A stretch of DNA of 64,000 bases from Porticoccus sp033791605 (GTDB taxonomy: Bacteria; Pseudomonadota; Gammaproteobacteria; Pseudomonadales; Porticoccaceae). Location of the stretch: NCBI GenBank assembly GCA_033791605.1, contig JASJGJ010000012.1, positions 1-64,000 on the forward strand, given 5' to 3'. Within the stretch, counting starts at the first letter, position 1. Every line of letters begins with the position of its first letter. The notes beneath the pieces were generated by a model that was not told the origin of the DNA, did no database searches, and saw only the letters and a list, made by a program, of their open reading frames with translations. Of this stretch, positions 52,674 to 61,378 are shown in pieces. The position numbers were made by a program, and so were the translations under genes.

Positions 52674-52736
52674 AATGGTTTGGTAACAACCCACTGCTAC
52701 CATACCAGTAACCAATGATGAAAAAGGAGCAGAATA

Positions 52737-53789
52737 ATGGCACTCATTTCAATGCGCCAACTCTTGGACCATGCGGCTGAGAATAATTACGGTGTTCCAG
52801 CATTTAATGTGAATAATTTGGAACAAATGCGCGCTATTATGGAAGCCGCAGACCAAACCAACTCACCCGTCATTGTTCAAGCATCAGCAGGCGCCAGAAA
52901 ATATGCGGGTGCACCTTTTCTACGTCACCTGATTCTGGCTGCTATCGAGGAATTTCCCCATATTCCAGTATGTATGCATCAGGATCACGGTACCAGTCCT
53001 GCTATTTGTCAGCGTTCTATCCAGTTGAGTTTTAGTTCGGTAATGATGGATGGTTCACTGGAAGAAGACGGAAAAACACCGGCATCTTATGAATACAATG
53101 TTGAAGTAACACGCCGGGTAGTTGAAATGGCCCACGCCTGTGGTGTTTCTGTAGAAGGTGAATTGGGTTGCCTTGGGTCATTAGAAACTGGCCAGGCCGG
53201 TGAAGAAGATGGTGTCGGTGCTGAAGGCATACTATCCCACGATCAAATGCTGACAGATCCAGAAGAAGCAGCAGACTTTGTAGCAAAAACGGGAGTAGAT
53301 GCACTGGCCATTGCCATTGGTACCTCACATGGAGCGTATAAATTTTCTCGCCCGCCAACCGGTGATATTCTGGCCATTGATCGCATCAAGGCAATTCATG
53401 CTCGTATCCCAAGCACCCACTTGGTGATGCACGGTTCTTCTTCCGTTCCCCAAGAATGGTTGGCAGTGATTAATGAGTTTGGTGGTGATATTCCTGAAAC
53501 CTATGGTGTGCCAGTAGAAGAAATTGTTGAAGGCATTAAGCACGGCGTGCGAAAAATTAATATCGATACCGACCTGCGATTAGCTTCTACGGGCGCTGTA
53601 CGCCAATTCATGGCGAACAATAAAGCTGAGTTTGATCCACGCAAATATCTAGCGGCAACTACTGAGGCAATGAAAGATATTTGTATCGCCCGATACGAAG
53701 CGTTTGGTACGGCGGGTAATGCCAGTAAAATTACTCCGGTTAGTCTGGAGAAAATGTTCCAGAACTATTTAAATGGTGAGTTGTTGTAG
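52737..53789 (+). CDS. fba: Class II fructose-bisphosphate aldolase
   Basis: 350-residue zinc-dependent aldolase. It shows YGVPAFNVNNLEQMRAIMEA, the catalytic/zinc segment CMHQDHGTSP, SVMMDGSLEEDG, VEGELGCLGSLETG, and HGSSSVPQEW, followed by GVRKINIDTDLRLA. This is the CbbA-like subclass, common in proteobacterial tkt-gap-pgk-fba operons. AAAAAGGAG precedes its ATG; a strong terminator follows. Confidence 0.96.
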   Translation: MALISMRQLLDHAAENNYGVPAFNVNNLEQMRAIMEAADQTNSPVIVQASAGARKYAGAPFLRHLILAAIEEFPHIPVCMHQDHGTSPAICQRSIQLSFSSVMMDGSLEEDGKTPASYEYNVEVTRRVVEMAHACGVSVEGELGCLGSLETGQAGEEDGVGAEGILSHDQMLTDPEEAADFVAKTGVDALAIAIGTSHGAYKFSRPPTGDILAIDRIKAIHARIPSTHLVMHGSSSVPQEWLAVINEFGGDIPETYGVPVEEIVEGIKHGVRKINIDTDLRLASTGAVRQFMANNKAEFDPRKYLAATTEAMKDICIARYEAFGTAGNASKITPVSLEKMFQNYLNGELL

Positions 53790-53826
53790 CTAGGATTTAG
53801 TCGAGAGGATTTGATCCAAATATAAT

Positions 53827-53860
53827 AAAAAAGGGCGGCTAAAATCACCGCCCTTTTTTT
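53827..53860. terminator. Rho-independent terminator after fba
   Basis: Symmetrical hairpin AAAAAAGGGCGG / CCGCCCTTTTTT with a nine-base loop. It can also terminate the convergent gene at 53864-54478. Confidence 0.93.
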
Positions 53861-53863
53861 GCA

Positions 53864-54478
53864 CTAAGGTTTTTGATATTCTTTTACCGCATCCACTAAG
53901 GCAGAAATTTCTGCGATAAATAAGTACGCTGAATAGCTTCGACCTCTTTTAGGTGACAATCGATAGCGCCATTTATTTTGTGAGTCTTCTGTATAGCTGT
54001 TGGCCATGTTTTCTATCAGTGTTGAGTCGACAGTAAAGGCAACATGTTCTTTATGTATGCATCCACTATAGGCGCTGCCCTGGCAGGAGATGCTGTGATT
54101 TAAAATCGTGGCTTCTTTTGATTTCTGGCTAGTAGCTGTGTTGTAAACAACTTCTTTATATAAACGCTTATCATGAGCCTTGTATTCTATAAGGCTGTTA
54201 ATTTGATAGGTGATCTCACCTGTTTTTTTGGTTGCCACTGCCGTTATGTAGTTGTTTGCCCATGCGTTAGATACGTTGCGGGGTTTTTTCTGAAATCCAT
54301 TGATGGTAGAAAAGGTAATAGCATCACCTGAAAGGCTATTTTTTGAAACAAGCTGTGTTTTAAAATGTAACTTGTTGAGAGTAATGGTTTCAGACGTTTT
54401 GGTTTCTTGCGCTTGCGCAAAATTCTGCATCAATAATGTAATGAATGCAGACAAAAAAATAGCCGGAATTATTTTCAT
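53864..54478 (-). CDS. Hypothetical exported protein
   Basis: 204-residue protein with a clear signal peptide (about 1-23, ending NFAQA), then a polar, beta-rich sequence with a cysteine pair (SCQGSAYSGCIH, near residue 130) and an RLSPKRGRSYSAYLFIAEISAL segment near the C-terminus. No family was recognised. It lies four bases beyond the fba terminator and is convergent with fba. Probably periplasmic. Confidence 0.6.
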   Translation of the reverse strand: MKIIPAIFLSAFITLLMQNFAQAQETKTSETITLNKLHFKTQLVSKNSLSGDAITFSTINGFQKKPRNVSNAWANNYITAVATKKTGEITYQINSLIEYKAHDKRLYKEVVYNTATSQKSKEATILNHSISCQGSAYSGCIHKEHVAFTVDSTLIENMANSYTEDSQNKWRYRLSPKRGRSYSAYLFIAEISALVDAVKEYQKP

Positions 54479-54544
54479 GAGGGTAGCCTTTGATCATTAC
54501 TTTCTTTATAAAGGTTTGAGGCGTTTTTCTCTACGAAAGTTTAT

Positions 54545-54856
54545 TCAGTGCGATTTGATATTTTCTACTGTATTAAAGCTAACAGTAGATTTTATATTTT
54601 TAATGACAATCTTTTGTGACGCTAGTTTTTCTTGAATAAGGTCTATTAATATTCTGTCTTCTCCCGATTTATTTGCCGTTACCAAGCTTTCAGTGTCTTC
54701 AAATACGCAGATGATAGACAAAGAGCCGGGGAAGTTATTATAGCTAACGTAATGAGTTATCCATTTAAAACCATCAATTTCTTCAAGGGCGATTTCACAG
54801 GCATCAGTTAGTGCGACTCTGATGGAGTTTTCAGTTTTTTTGTCGGACTTCTTCAT
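54545..54856 (-). CDS. Small conserved hypothetical protein
   Basis: 103-residue soluble protein. The sequence LTDACEIALEEIDGFKWITH followed by NNFPGSLSIICVFEDTES resembles a small gammaproteobacterial family often mislabelled as a Fis-type regulator; no HTH is apparent. The ATG at 54856 is preferred over an in-frame TTG at 54871. It is upstream of the 53864-54478 gene on the same strand, 66 bases apart. Function unknown. Confidence 0.6.
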   Translation of the reverse strand: MKKSDKKTENSIRVALTDACEIALEEIDGFKWITHYVSYNNFPGSLSIICVFEDTESLVTANKSGEDRILIDLIQEKLASQKIVIKNIKSTVSFNTVENIKSH

Positions 54857-55066
54857 ATAAATATTAGCCAAGTTTTAGGGTAGTATTATTTGCATTCTCT
54901 TAGTTTCTTCTTTGAGAATTAACAGTATTTTATCGCTAAATTTACTTGTGGTGACAAGATGTTGGAATCAGTACGTTAAACTAAAATACTTGCCATTTAG
55001 GTGTGGTTTGCGATTATAGATGAACTGAACTTAACTTTACCTTAACGTCGTGGATACTATAACTCA

Positions 55067-56020
55067 ATGTCTCTGAGCTCTGAGCAATTAACAAAGGTAC
55101 GTGACGGCCTACAAACATTGGTTTTTGATGTGTCGCTCGATCGTACAGATAAAACGGTAGATGAATCCAGTTACGTGGATCACTACAACTTGTCGATGTC
55201 TTCAGAGTTAATGCCTGTTCGCCATTGTTTGGGCACTTTTTTTTCTTCAGGTTTTCAGCTGGCTACGCAGTATTGGGTTCCTGAAAACCCGAGGGGCACT
55301 TATTTTGTTGTGCATGGATATTTTGACCATGTTGGTCTTTATGGACATTTGATTCGCCACCTTTTAACGCTTGGTTATGCCGTCGTCGCTTTTGATTTAC
55401 CCGGTCACGGCTTATCTAGTGGTGAGCGGGTAACCATTGAGAGCTTTGATCATTATGTCGATATTTTTTCTGATTTATTACAGGGTTGTGAAACACATTT
55501 CCCCAAACCCTGGAGGGCGGTTGGTCAGAGTACTGGGGGTGCTATTTTAATTAAATACATTATGGCGGCTAAACCCCATCACTATCAGAACGATCTTGAG
55601 CATGTGGTCGTACTTGCCCCGTTAATTCATCCTCGGAGTTGGAAAAAAAGCCTCTATCTTTATAAATTGTTACATCGGTTTTTAAATAAAATAAAAAGAA
55701 AGTTATACCCCAATACAGCAAATGAAGAGTTCAATCAGTTTTTAGCTAACGATGATCCCCTGCAAACGCTATACATTCCCCTTGAATGGGTGGGTTCGAT
55801 GAAGCGTTGGACGGAAGAGTTTGCTGCGCTTCCACCCAATGATTATCCATTAAAGGTTGTACAGGGAGACTGTGATAGAACAGTGGCATGGGAATATAAT
55901 ATAAAAGAATTAGAGAGAAAGTTTTGTAATATTGATATAGAGATTGTTCGAGGGGCGCAACACCATATGGTGAATGAAGGGATTTGGTTGAGAGATAAAG
56001 TTTTTAAAAAAATAAATTAA
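55067..56020 (+). CDS. Alpha/beta hydrolase, monoacylglycerol lipase-like
   Basis: 317-residue serine hydrolase of the lysophospholipase/monoacylglycerol lipase group. It shows an oxyanion region VVHGYFDHVG, FDLPGHGLSSG, the nucleophile elbow GQSTGG and a C-terminal catalytic histidine in GAQHHMVNEG. There is no signal peptide, so it is probably cytosolic. A terminator follows. Substrate unknown; lipid esters are likely. Confidence 0.85.
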   Translation: MSLSSEQLTKVRDGLQTLVFDVSLDRTDKTVDESSYVDHYNLSMSSELMPVRHCLGTFFSSGFQLATQYWVPENPRGTYFVVHGYFDHVGLYGHLIRHLLTLGYAVVAFDLPGHGLSSGERVTIESFDHYVDIFSDLLQGCETHFPKPWRAVGQSTGGAILIKYIMAAKPHHYQNDLEHVVVLAPLIHPRSWKKSLYLYKLLHRFLNKIKRKLYPNTANEEFNQFLANDDPLQTLYIPLEWVGSMKRWTEEFAALPPNDYPLKVVQGDCDRTVAWEYNIKELERKFCNIDIEIVRGAQHHMVNEGIWLRDKVFKKIN

Positions 56021-56038
56021 CAGTATTTATTTCAGAAT

Positions 56039-56067
56039 AAAAAAGGGGCTTTATTAGCCCCTTTTTT
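56039..56067. terminator. Bidirectional terminator between hydrolase gene and serA
   Basis: Hairpin AAAAAAGGGGCT / AGCCCCTTTTTT with loop TTATT, symmetrical A- and T-runs, serving both convergent genes. Confidence 0.93.
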
Positions 56068-56086
56068 ATATAAAATAAATATTTGT

Positions 56087-57328
56087 TTAAAACAACACAC
56101 GGCAACGCATCGTGCCGTCAATGCGTTTCAGCGCTTTTAGTGCTATATCACTGTATTCGGCATCCACGTCTAACACTACGTAACCTATTTTTTCAGTGGT
56201 TTGCAGGTGTTGCCCACAGATATTGATGTTGTTGTCAGAGAACACCTGATTTATTGATGTCATGATGCCCGGTACATTGTGATGAACATGCAACAGTCGG
56301 TGTGTTCCTGAGTGTGGTGGTAGTGAAACCTGGGGAAAATTAACGGCACTAATCGTTGTGCCGCTGTCGCTGTATCGAGCTATTTTTTCAGCAACTTCTA
56401 AACCAATATTTTCCTGTGCTTCCTGTGTAGAACCACCAATATGTGGCGTCAGAATCACATTGTCGAATTTCCTCAGGGGTGAAATAAACTCTTCCTGATT
56501 GGATTTTGGCTCTGAAGGAAATACATCAATAGCCGCGCCGGCTAGGTGTTTACTTTCTAGTAGAGCGCTCAACGCATCGATATCAACAACTTGCCCGCGG
56601 GCGGCGTTGATTAGTATGCCGCCTTTTTTTATGGCGCCGAGTTCATCCGGGCCCATCATATAGCGAGTGGCTTCAGTGTCCGGTACATGCAGAGAGACCA
56701 CATCTGAACTGCCTAATAGTACCTTGAGATCGGCTACTTGTTCGGCATTACCCAGTGGTAACTTGGTGACGACATCATAAAATTTGACTCGCATTCCCAT
56801 GGATTCAGCCATCACGCTGATTTGGCTGCCGATATTGCCATAGCCAATAATGCCAAGGGTTTTGCCGCGGACTTCATAAGAATCTGTGGCAGACTTCAGC
56901 CAAGTGCCTCGGTGGGCCGCAGCACTTTTCTCTGGAATGCCGCGCATCAACATAATGGTTTCGGCAATAACCAACTCCGCAACGCTTCGGGTGTTGGAGT
57001 AGGGGGCATTAAAGACGACGACGCCATGTTCTGTTGCAGCCTGAAGGTCAACTTGGTTTGTACCAATACAGAAACAGCCAACACCGATAAGCTTTTTGCC
57101 GGCTTCAAACACCCTTCGGGTGAGTTGAGAGCGTGAGCGAATACCCACAAAGTGAAAATCTTTAATTTTCGCTACCAACTCATCTTCAGGTAACGCAGAT
57201 TTTATATATTCCACACTGGTATAACCCGCAGCTTCTAGGGTTTCTACAGCTGAGGGGTGAACACCTTCAAGTAACAGTATTTTGATTTTGGCTTTGTCTA
57301 ACGAAAAGCTGAGGGCAGTATTGGCCAT
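56087..57328 (-). CDS. serA: D-3-phosphoglycerate dehydrogenase
   Basis: 413-residue NAD-dependent enzyme beginning serine synthesis. The sequence LLLEGVHPSAVETLEAAGYTS near the N-terminus (cited in part), the NAD motif GIIGYGNIGSQ, the catalytic arginine in INAARGQVVD and histidine in PHIGGST are visible, with a C-terminal ACT domain (HHNVPGIMTSINQVF) giving serine feedback inhibition. The start is ATG 57328; a frame open to 57370 adds 14 unconserved residues. It is divergent from the D-2-hydroxyglutarate dehydrogenase gene. Confidence 0.96.
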   Translation of the reverse strand: MANTALSFSLDKAKIKILLLEGVHPSAVETLEAAGYTSVEYIKSALPEDELVAKIKDFHFVGIRSRSQLTRRVFEAGKKLIGVGCFCIGTNQVDLQAATEHGVVVFNAPYSNTRSVAELVIAETIMLMRGIPEKSAAAHRGTWLKSATDSYEVRGKTLGIIGYGNIGSQISVMAESMGMRVKFYDVVTKLPLGNAEQVADLKVLLGSSDVVSLHVPDTEATRYMMGPDELGAIKKGGILINAARGQVVDIDALSALLESKHLAGAAIDVFPSEPKSNQEEFISPLRKFDNVILTPHIGGSTQEAQENIGLEVAEKIARYSDSGTTISAVNFPQVSLPPHSGTHRLLHVHHNVPGIMTSINQVFSDNNINICGQHLQTTEKIGYVVLDVDAEYSDIALKALKRIDGTMRCRVLF

Positions 57329-57473
57329 ATTATTCTCTTGGGCTATTTCTTGTATCGTCCGTGTCAACATTATGAAGCGATGACAATAAGTAACGCTTCA
57401 GCTATCTAAAAAAAAGGGTGGCTATGATAACATGCACGCCCCTTGATAACTGCCCTTTTTGGAGATGTTTACA

Positions 57474-58880
57474 ATGGCCATTACAGCCTCCACTATTGAA
57501 AAGTTACGCGACATTGTCGGTGAGCAACGGGTACTGACGGACGAGGTGTCCTTCCAACAATATGGCGTAGATCGAACCACTGTCTGGCAGCCAGCTCCCG
57601 GTGTGGTGGTGCTACCGGGAACGACTGAAGAAGTGCAGGCAATTGTGCAGTTGGCCAATGCTGAAAACCTTGCAGTGGTGCCCTCGGGTGGTCGAACTGG
57701 CCTGAGTGGCGGAGCGGTTGCCGTCAATGGCGAAATCGTGATTGCTCTGGATCGCATGAAGAAGGTGGTGGCATTTAATGAGGTGGACCGCATCGTAACG
57801 GTCGAGGCCGGCATGGTCACCTATCAGCTCCAAGACTTTGCTGAGGAAAAAGGACTATTTTATCCTGTAGATTTTGCATCTGCTGGATCAAGCCAAATTG
57901 GCGGCAATATTGCGACCAATGCCGGTGGTATTAAGGTTATTCGTTATGGCATGACCCGTGATTGGGTGATGGGCCTGAAAGTGGTGGATGGTAGCGGCAA
58001 TATATTAGAGTTAAACCACGGCTTAGTAAAAAATAATACTGGGCTGGATTTTCGTCATTTGTTTATTGGCTCCGAGGGTATGTTAGGTATTATTACGGAG
58101 GCTTCTATGCGGTTAACACGCAAGGCTCAGGCGTTGAGTGTAATGGTGTTGGGTGTCGTGGATTTTCCCAGCATTATGGGCGTGCTAAAAACCTTTAATG
58201 AAGGAATGGATCTCACCGCGTTTGAATTTTTTACCCATAACGGCATGGAAAAGGTGATAGCACACAGTGAAGTGCCGGCACCTTTTGAAACTGCGTCACC
58301 TTTTTATGCATTGATCGAATTTGAGCAGTCTTCTGAGGCAGAGCTGGAATGTGCCATGGCGTTGTTTGAAACTTGTATGGAAGAGGGTTGGGTGGAAGAT
58401 GGTGTGATCAGCCAAAGCTTGTCTCAGGCAGAAAACCTATGGAGATTACGTGAGGATATGTCTGAAACCCTGTCTCAGTGGAAGCCTTACAAAAATGATA
58501 TCAGTGTCAGTGTGTCCCAAATGTCGGGCTTTATTGAAAAGGTCGATGTCCTAGTGGCTGAGCAGTATCCAGATTTTGAAATCGTCTGGTTTGGTCATAT
58601 TGGTGATGGCAATCTGCACCTGAACATTTTGAAGCCGGATGACCTTTCTGTCGAAGATTTCACTAAGCTATGTGGTGGTGTCAGCAAACAGGTGGCGGCA
58701 TTGATTAAGGCGTTTAATGGCAGTGTGTCGGCTGAACATGGTGTCGGTCTTTTGAAGAAAGAATACCTAGGCTACACTCGCACGGAGACGGAACTACAGT
58801 TGATGCGCCAGATTAAACAAGTGTTTGATCCCAAGGGCATAATGAATCCCGGTAAAGTGGTGGATGTACTGAGTTCATAA
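57474..58880 (+). CDS. FAD-linked D-2-hydroxyglutarate dehydrogenase (GlcD/D2HGDH family)
   Basis: 468-residue FAD-binding type 4 oxidase. It has PSGGRTGLSGGAV and GSSQIGGNIATNAGG in the FAD domain and the C-terminal HIGDGNLHLN (metal/substrate histidines) and SAEHGVGLLKK motifs. The family includes D-lactate, glycolate and D-2-hydroxyglutarate dehydrogenases. Its divergent partner serA argues for D-2-hydroxyglutarate, which SerA produces from 2-oxoglutarate, as shown in Pseudomonas stutzeri. Start ATG 57474 with GGAG nine bases upstream; ATG 57465 is possible. Confidence 0.88.
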   Translation: MAITASTIEKLRDIVGEQRVLTDEVSFQQYGVDRTTVWQPAPGVVVLPGTTEEVQAIVQLANAENLAVVPSGGRTGLSGGAVAVNGEIVIALDRMKKVVAFNEVDRIVTVEAGMVTYQLQDFAEEKGLFYPVDFASAGSSQIGGNIATNAGGIKVIRYGMTRDWVMGLKVVDGSGNILELNHGLVKNNTGLDFRHLFIGSEGMLGIITEASMRLTRKAQALSVMVLGVVDFPSIMGVLKTFNEGMDLTAFEFFTHNGMEKVIAHSEVPAPFETASPFYALIEFEQSSEAELECAMALFETCMEEGWVEDGVISQSLSQAENLWRLREDMSETLSQWKPYKNDISVSVSQMSGFIEKVDVLVAEQYPDFEIVWFGHIGDGNLHLNILKPDDLSVEDFTKLCGGVSKQVAALIKAFNGSVSAEHGVGLLKKEYLGYTRTETELQLMRQIKQVFDPKGIMNPGKVVDVLSS

Positions 58881-58932
58881 CGAGCAATTTATCAGGGTCC
58901 ATTTTTTAAGGGCCCATTCATAAGGCCCAACC

Positions 58933-59364
58933 ATGACAGATAATTCAAGTCAGGATGACAATAAGCAGGAAATTAATCAGGTGATGTCTCAACCTGAAAA
59001 GACTATGGGAGTTAATGGGGCTACTGAGTGGGTCAGTACAGCGGCAGAAGTTGACGACAATCTAAAAAATCTGACGCAACTAGTCTATATTCTTCAGGCT
59101 ATCAGTTTGGTGGTAGGTGTAACGGCTATCGTCGGATTAATTCTTAATTATCTCAAACGCGATGAAGTAAAGGGCACATACCTTGAAGCCCACTTTACCT
59201 GGCAGATTAAAACCTTCTGGTATGCGCTGCTGGGTATGATCCTCGGTTGGTTGTTAGCCATAGTACTTGTCGGCTTTTTAATCTGGGCTGTGGTGGGTCT
59301 TTGGTATATCTACCGAGTCGTCAAAGGCTGGTTGGCCTTCAATGATGGCAAGGAACCCATATGA
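58933..59364 (+). CDS. DUF4870 family membrane protein
   Basis: 143-residue protein with a polar N-terminus (about 1-45) and three hydrophobic segments (about 48-72, 95-118, 118-133 merged). The segment IVGLILNYLKRDEVKGTYLEAHFTWQIK (cited in part) is typical of the DUF4870/Tic20-like group. Unknown function. It follows the FAD dehydrogenase by about 50 bases and overlaps the FAH-family gene by four bases (ATGA), suggesting cotranscription. Confidence 0.8.
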   Translation: MTDNSSQDDNKQEINQVMSQPEKTMGVNGATEWVSTAAEVDDNLKNLTQLVYILQAISLVVGVTAIVGLILNYLKRDEVKGTYLEAHFTWQIKTFWYALLGMILGWLLAIVLVGFLIWAVVGLWYIYRVVKGWLAFNDGKEPI

Positions 59365-60041
59365 AGCGCTATTTTGACCACTGTGTTCATTTTGTCGATG
59401 GCGGTTCGCAGCAAATTCCTGTGGGAAAAGTGATTTGTGTGGGCCTTAATTATAGCGATCATGTTGCTGAAATGGGCAGTCAGCGTGCCGATGAGCCCGT
59501 GATTTTTCTTAAGCCGGCCAGCGCCTTAGTGCCTTTAGAAGAACCTGTAGCTATTCCCTTGGCATTTGGTGCTTGTCACTACGAGGCAGAGATGTCCGTT
59601 TTAATTGGCGAGCAACTGACAGACTGTAATGAAGAACAAGCTGCAGGCGCCATTATTGGTGTTGGTGTAGCTTTGGATCTGACTCTCCGTGATTTGCAGT
59701 CCCAGTTTAAACAAAAGGGACACCCATGGGATAAAGCCAAAGGCTTTGATGGTGCTTGTCCGGCCTCGGCTTTTGTGGATCGATCTCAGGTGGCTGACTT
59801 GCAAAGTTTGGAGCTGCGCTTAACGATCAATGGTAAGGTCAAGCAGGCGTCAAACACTCGCCAGATGATCACCCCAGTATTACCGTTAATCACCTATATT
59901 TCCCAATACTTTACATTAATGCCTGGAGATATTGTGCTGACGGGTACCCCTGCGGGCGTTGGGCCGCTATGCTCGGGTGATACTCTCACCGTCGAGTTAG
60001 TTGATGTGATTTCAGTGAATACTTGCGTCGTTGCCAGGTAA
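59361..60041 (+). CDS. Fumarylacetoacetate hydrolase family protein
   Basis: 226-residue FAH-superfamily enzyme of the small YcgM/FAHD1 type. It shows VGLNYSDHVAEMG, metal ligands in CHYEAEMSVLIG, AKGFDGACPASAFV and LTGTPAGVGPL. Members hydrolyse acylpyruvates or decarboxylate oxaloacetate; which one is not decidable here. Its ATG overlaps the DUF4870 stop. Confidence 0.9.
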   Translation: MKRYFDHCVHFVDGGSQQIPVGKVICVGLNYSDHVAEMGSQRADEPVIFLKPASALVPLEEPVAIPLAFGACHYEAEMSVLIGEQLTDCNEEQAAGAIIGVGVALDLTLRDLQSQFKQKGHPWDKAKGFDGACPASAFVDRSQVADLQSLELRLTINGKVKQASNTRQMITPVLPLITYISQYFTLMPGDIVLTGTPAGVGPLCSGDTLTVELVDVISVNTCVVAR

Positions 60042-60078
60042 TGGTGACTGCAAGGTCAGTGTAGTGACAGGGTAGACG

Positions 60079-60522
60079 TTAGGTCTTGCGTTTACCTACC
60101 ATCACAATAATAAAACTGATCGCCTCATCACCGTTCTGATTAAAACCTCTGTACTGAATTTTCATGATGCCTCTGTCGGGTTTAGAGTGAGAGGGTTTGA
60201 TTGACAGTATTTCTGCTTCAGGGTAAATCGTATCGCCAGGGCGTACGGGCAATAAAAATTTCACCTCTTCAATACCTGGGCCGCCCATACTGACAGTATT
60301 AAAAACGCCGGATTGCACCATTCGGCAAAAGCATAGGGTTAAGGTTTGAAAGCCGCTACTAATAAGTCCGCCATAGGGGCCACTTTTTGCGGCCTCTATC
60401 TCTGTATGAAAAGGTTGTGGATCATACCGCAGAGCAAAATCCACTATTTCTGTTTCATTCAGGGTGAAACTCTCGGCTTTAAATAATTCCCCGAGATTAA
60501 AATCATCTAGATAGCGGCTCAT
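60079..60522 (-). CDS. MaoC-like hotdog-fold hydratase
   Basis: 147-residue single-hotdog protein. It shows YDPQPFHTEIEAAKSGPYGG, the enoyl-CoA hydratase-2/MaoC motif with the catalytic D and H, and VRPGDTIYPEAEILSIKPS. It probably hydrates or dehydrates a short acyl-CoA. The start is ATG 60522 with AGGAAT upstream; a frame open to 60558 is less likely. It is convergent with the FAH-family gene and divergent from DUF1653. Confidence 0.87.
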   Translation of the reverse strand: MSRYLDDFNLGELFKAESFTLNETEIVDFALRYDPQPFHTEIEAAKSGPYGGLISSGFQTLTLCFCRMVQSGVFNTVSMGGPGIEEVKFLLPVRPGDTIYPEAEILSIKPSHSKPDRGIMKIQYRGFNQNGDEAISFIIVMVGKRKT

Positions 60523-60593
60523 ATGGATATTCCTGTTATTCTCCTGAACATCAACCACGATGGTATCAAAACTAAAAGAGGCGTTAACGATTA

Positions 60594-60806
60594 ATGATCA
60601 AAAAAGGAATTTATAAACACTTCAAGGGCGATTTATATGAGGTGTCTGATATTGCTCGCCATAGCGAAACAGAAGAAGAGTATGTGGTTTACCGTACTCT
60701 CTATGGTGATCGCAGCCTTTGGGTTCGGCCACTTTTGATGTTTGATGAAACTATTGAGCGTGATGGTAAAACCTTTAAACGCTTCGAGTTTGTATCTGCT
60801 GACTGA
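60594..60806 (+). CDS. DUF1653 domain protein
   Basis: 70-residue protein consisting almost wholly of a DUF1653 domain: KGIYKHFKGDLYEVSDIARH near the N-terminus, YVVYRTLYGD, and LWVRPLLMF. DUF1653 is a small beta-domain of unknown function common in Gammaproteobacteria. The adjacent maoC gene is divergent. Confidence 0.85.
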   Translation: MIKKGIYKHFKGDLYEVSDIARHSETEEEYVVYRTLYGDRSLWVRPLLMFDETIERDGKTFKRFEFVSAD

Positions 60807-60870
60807 ATGCCAGCTGGGAAGGAGCAGGCGGGTAGGGCTCATGGTAGCGATAGCGGGGTTTTTGGGCAGG

Positions 60871-61152
60871 TTATTGCATTCTCAGCACGGGGCTACGACC
60901 GCAATCCTGGCGATTGATAAGCTCGTTAGTAATCGCATCGGTAAACGCTAAGTCCATATATCGATCGGATGCTTCACATTGGCGGAGAATGCTCCATAGT
61001 TTACTGCTGGAGAGCATATCTACACGGGTATCAATCCAGTGGTATACCTGCTCACCCGAGTCATCCATTTCGACATAAAAATTATTGGCTTGTTGTTCCA
61101 TCAGCACGTTAACAAAGGTGTTATTTTTTATTGCTTCATTTTCTTGTGTCAT
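60871..61152 (-). CDS. Small hypothetical protein
   Basis: 93-residue acidic soluble protein with no recognised domain (starts MTQENEAIKNNTFVNVLMEQ). Secondary structure looks mostly helical after residue 35. The start ATG coincides with one of several ATGACA hexamers that continue into the upstream region. Coding is plausible from length and isolation, but there is no homology support by eye. Confidence 0.5.
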   Translation of the reverse strand: MTQENEAIKNNTFVNVLMEQQANNFYVEMDDSGEQVYHWIDTRVDMLSSSKLWSILRQCEASDRYMDLAFTDAITNELINRQDCGRSPVLRMQ

Positions 61153-61261
61153 AACTTGTCTCTTTTTTCGTCTTTTTTTGTCATGTGGTTACGATACTGT
61201 GGAAATATTTCATCCCGATGGTGGTTTTATGACAAAACAATGACATTTGGTTGCCATGACA
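61147..61261. repeat. Cluster of ATGACA/TGTCAT hexamers upstream of the MFS gene
   Basis: Five copies: TGTCAT at 61147-61152 and 61179-61184, and ATGACA at 61229-61234, 61240-61245 and 61256-61261. A GCCGG / CCGGC hairpin follows at 61265-61285. It may be an operator region between the divergent small gene and the transporter. Confidence 0.4.
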
Positions 61262-61378
61262 TCAGCCGGAAGCTGACGAGCCGGCATCACCATCTGGACA
61301 TTTGACTTGTCAGCCATCAAAGTACGCATCGCTTTTAAGAACAATCAATTTTTAACAATGGGAATTTAGGGTTAGTCG

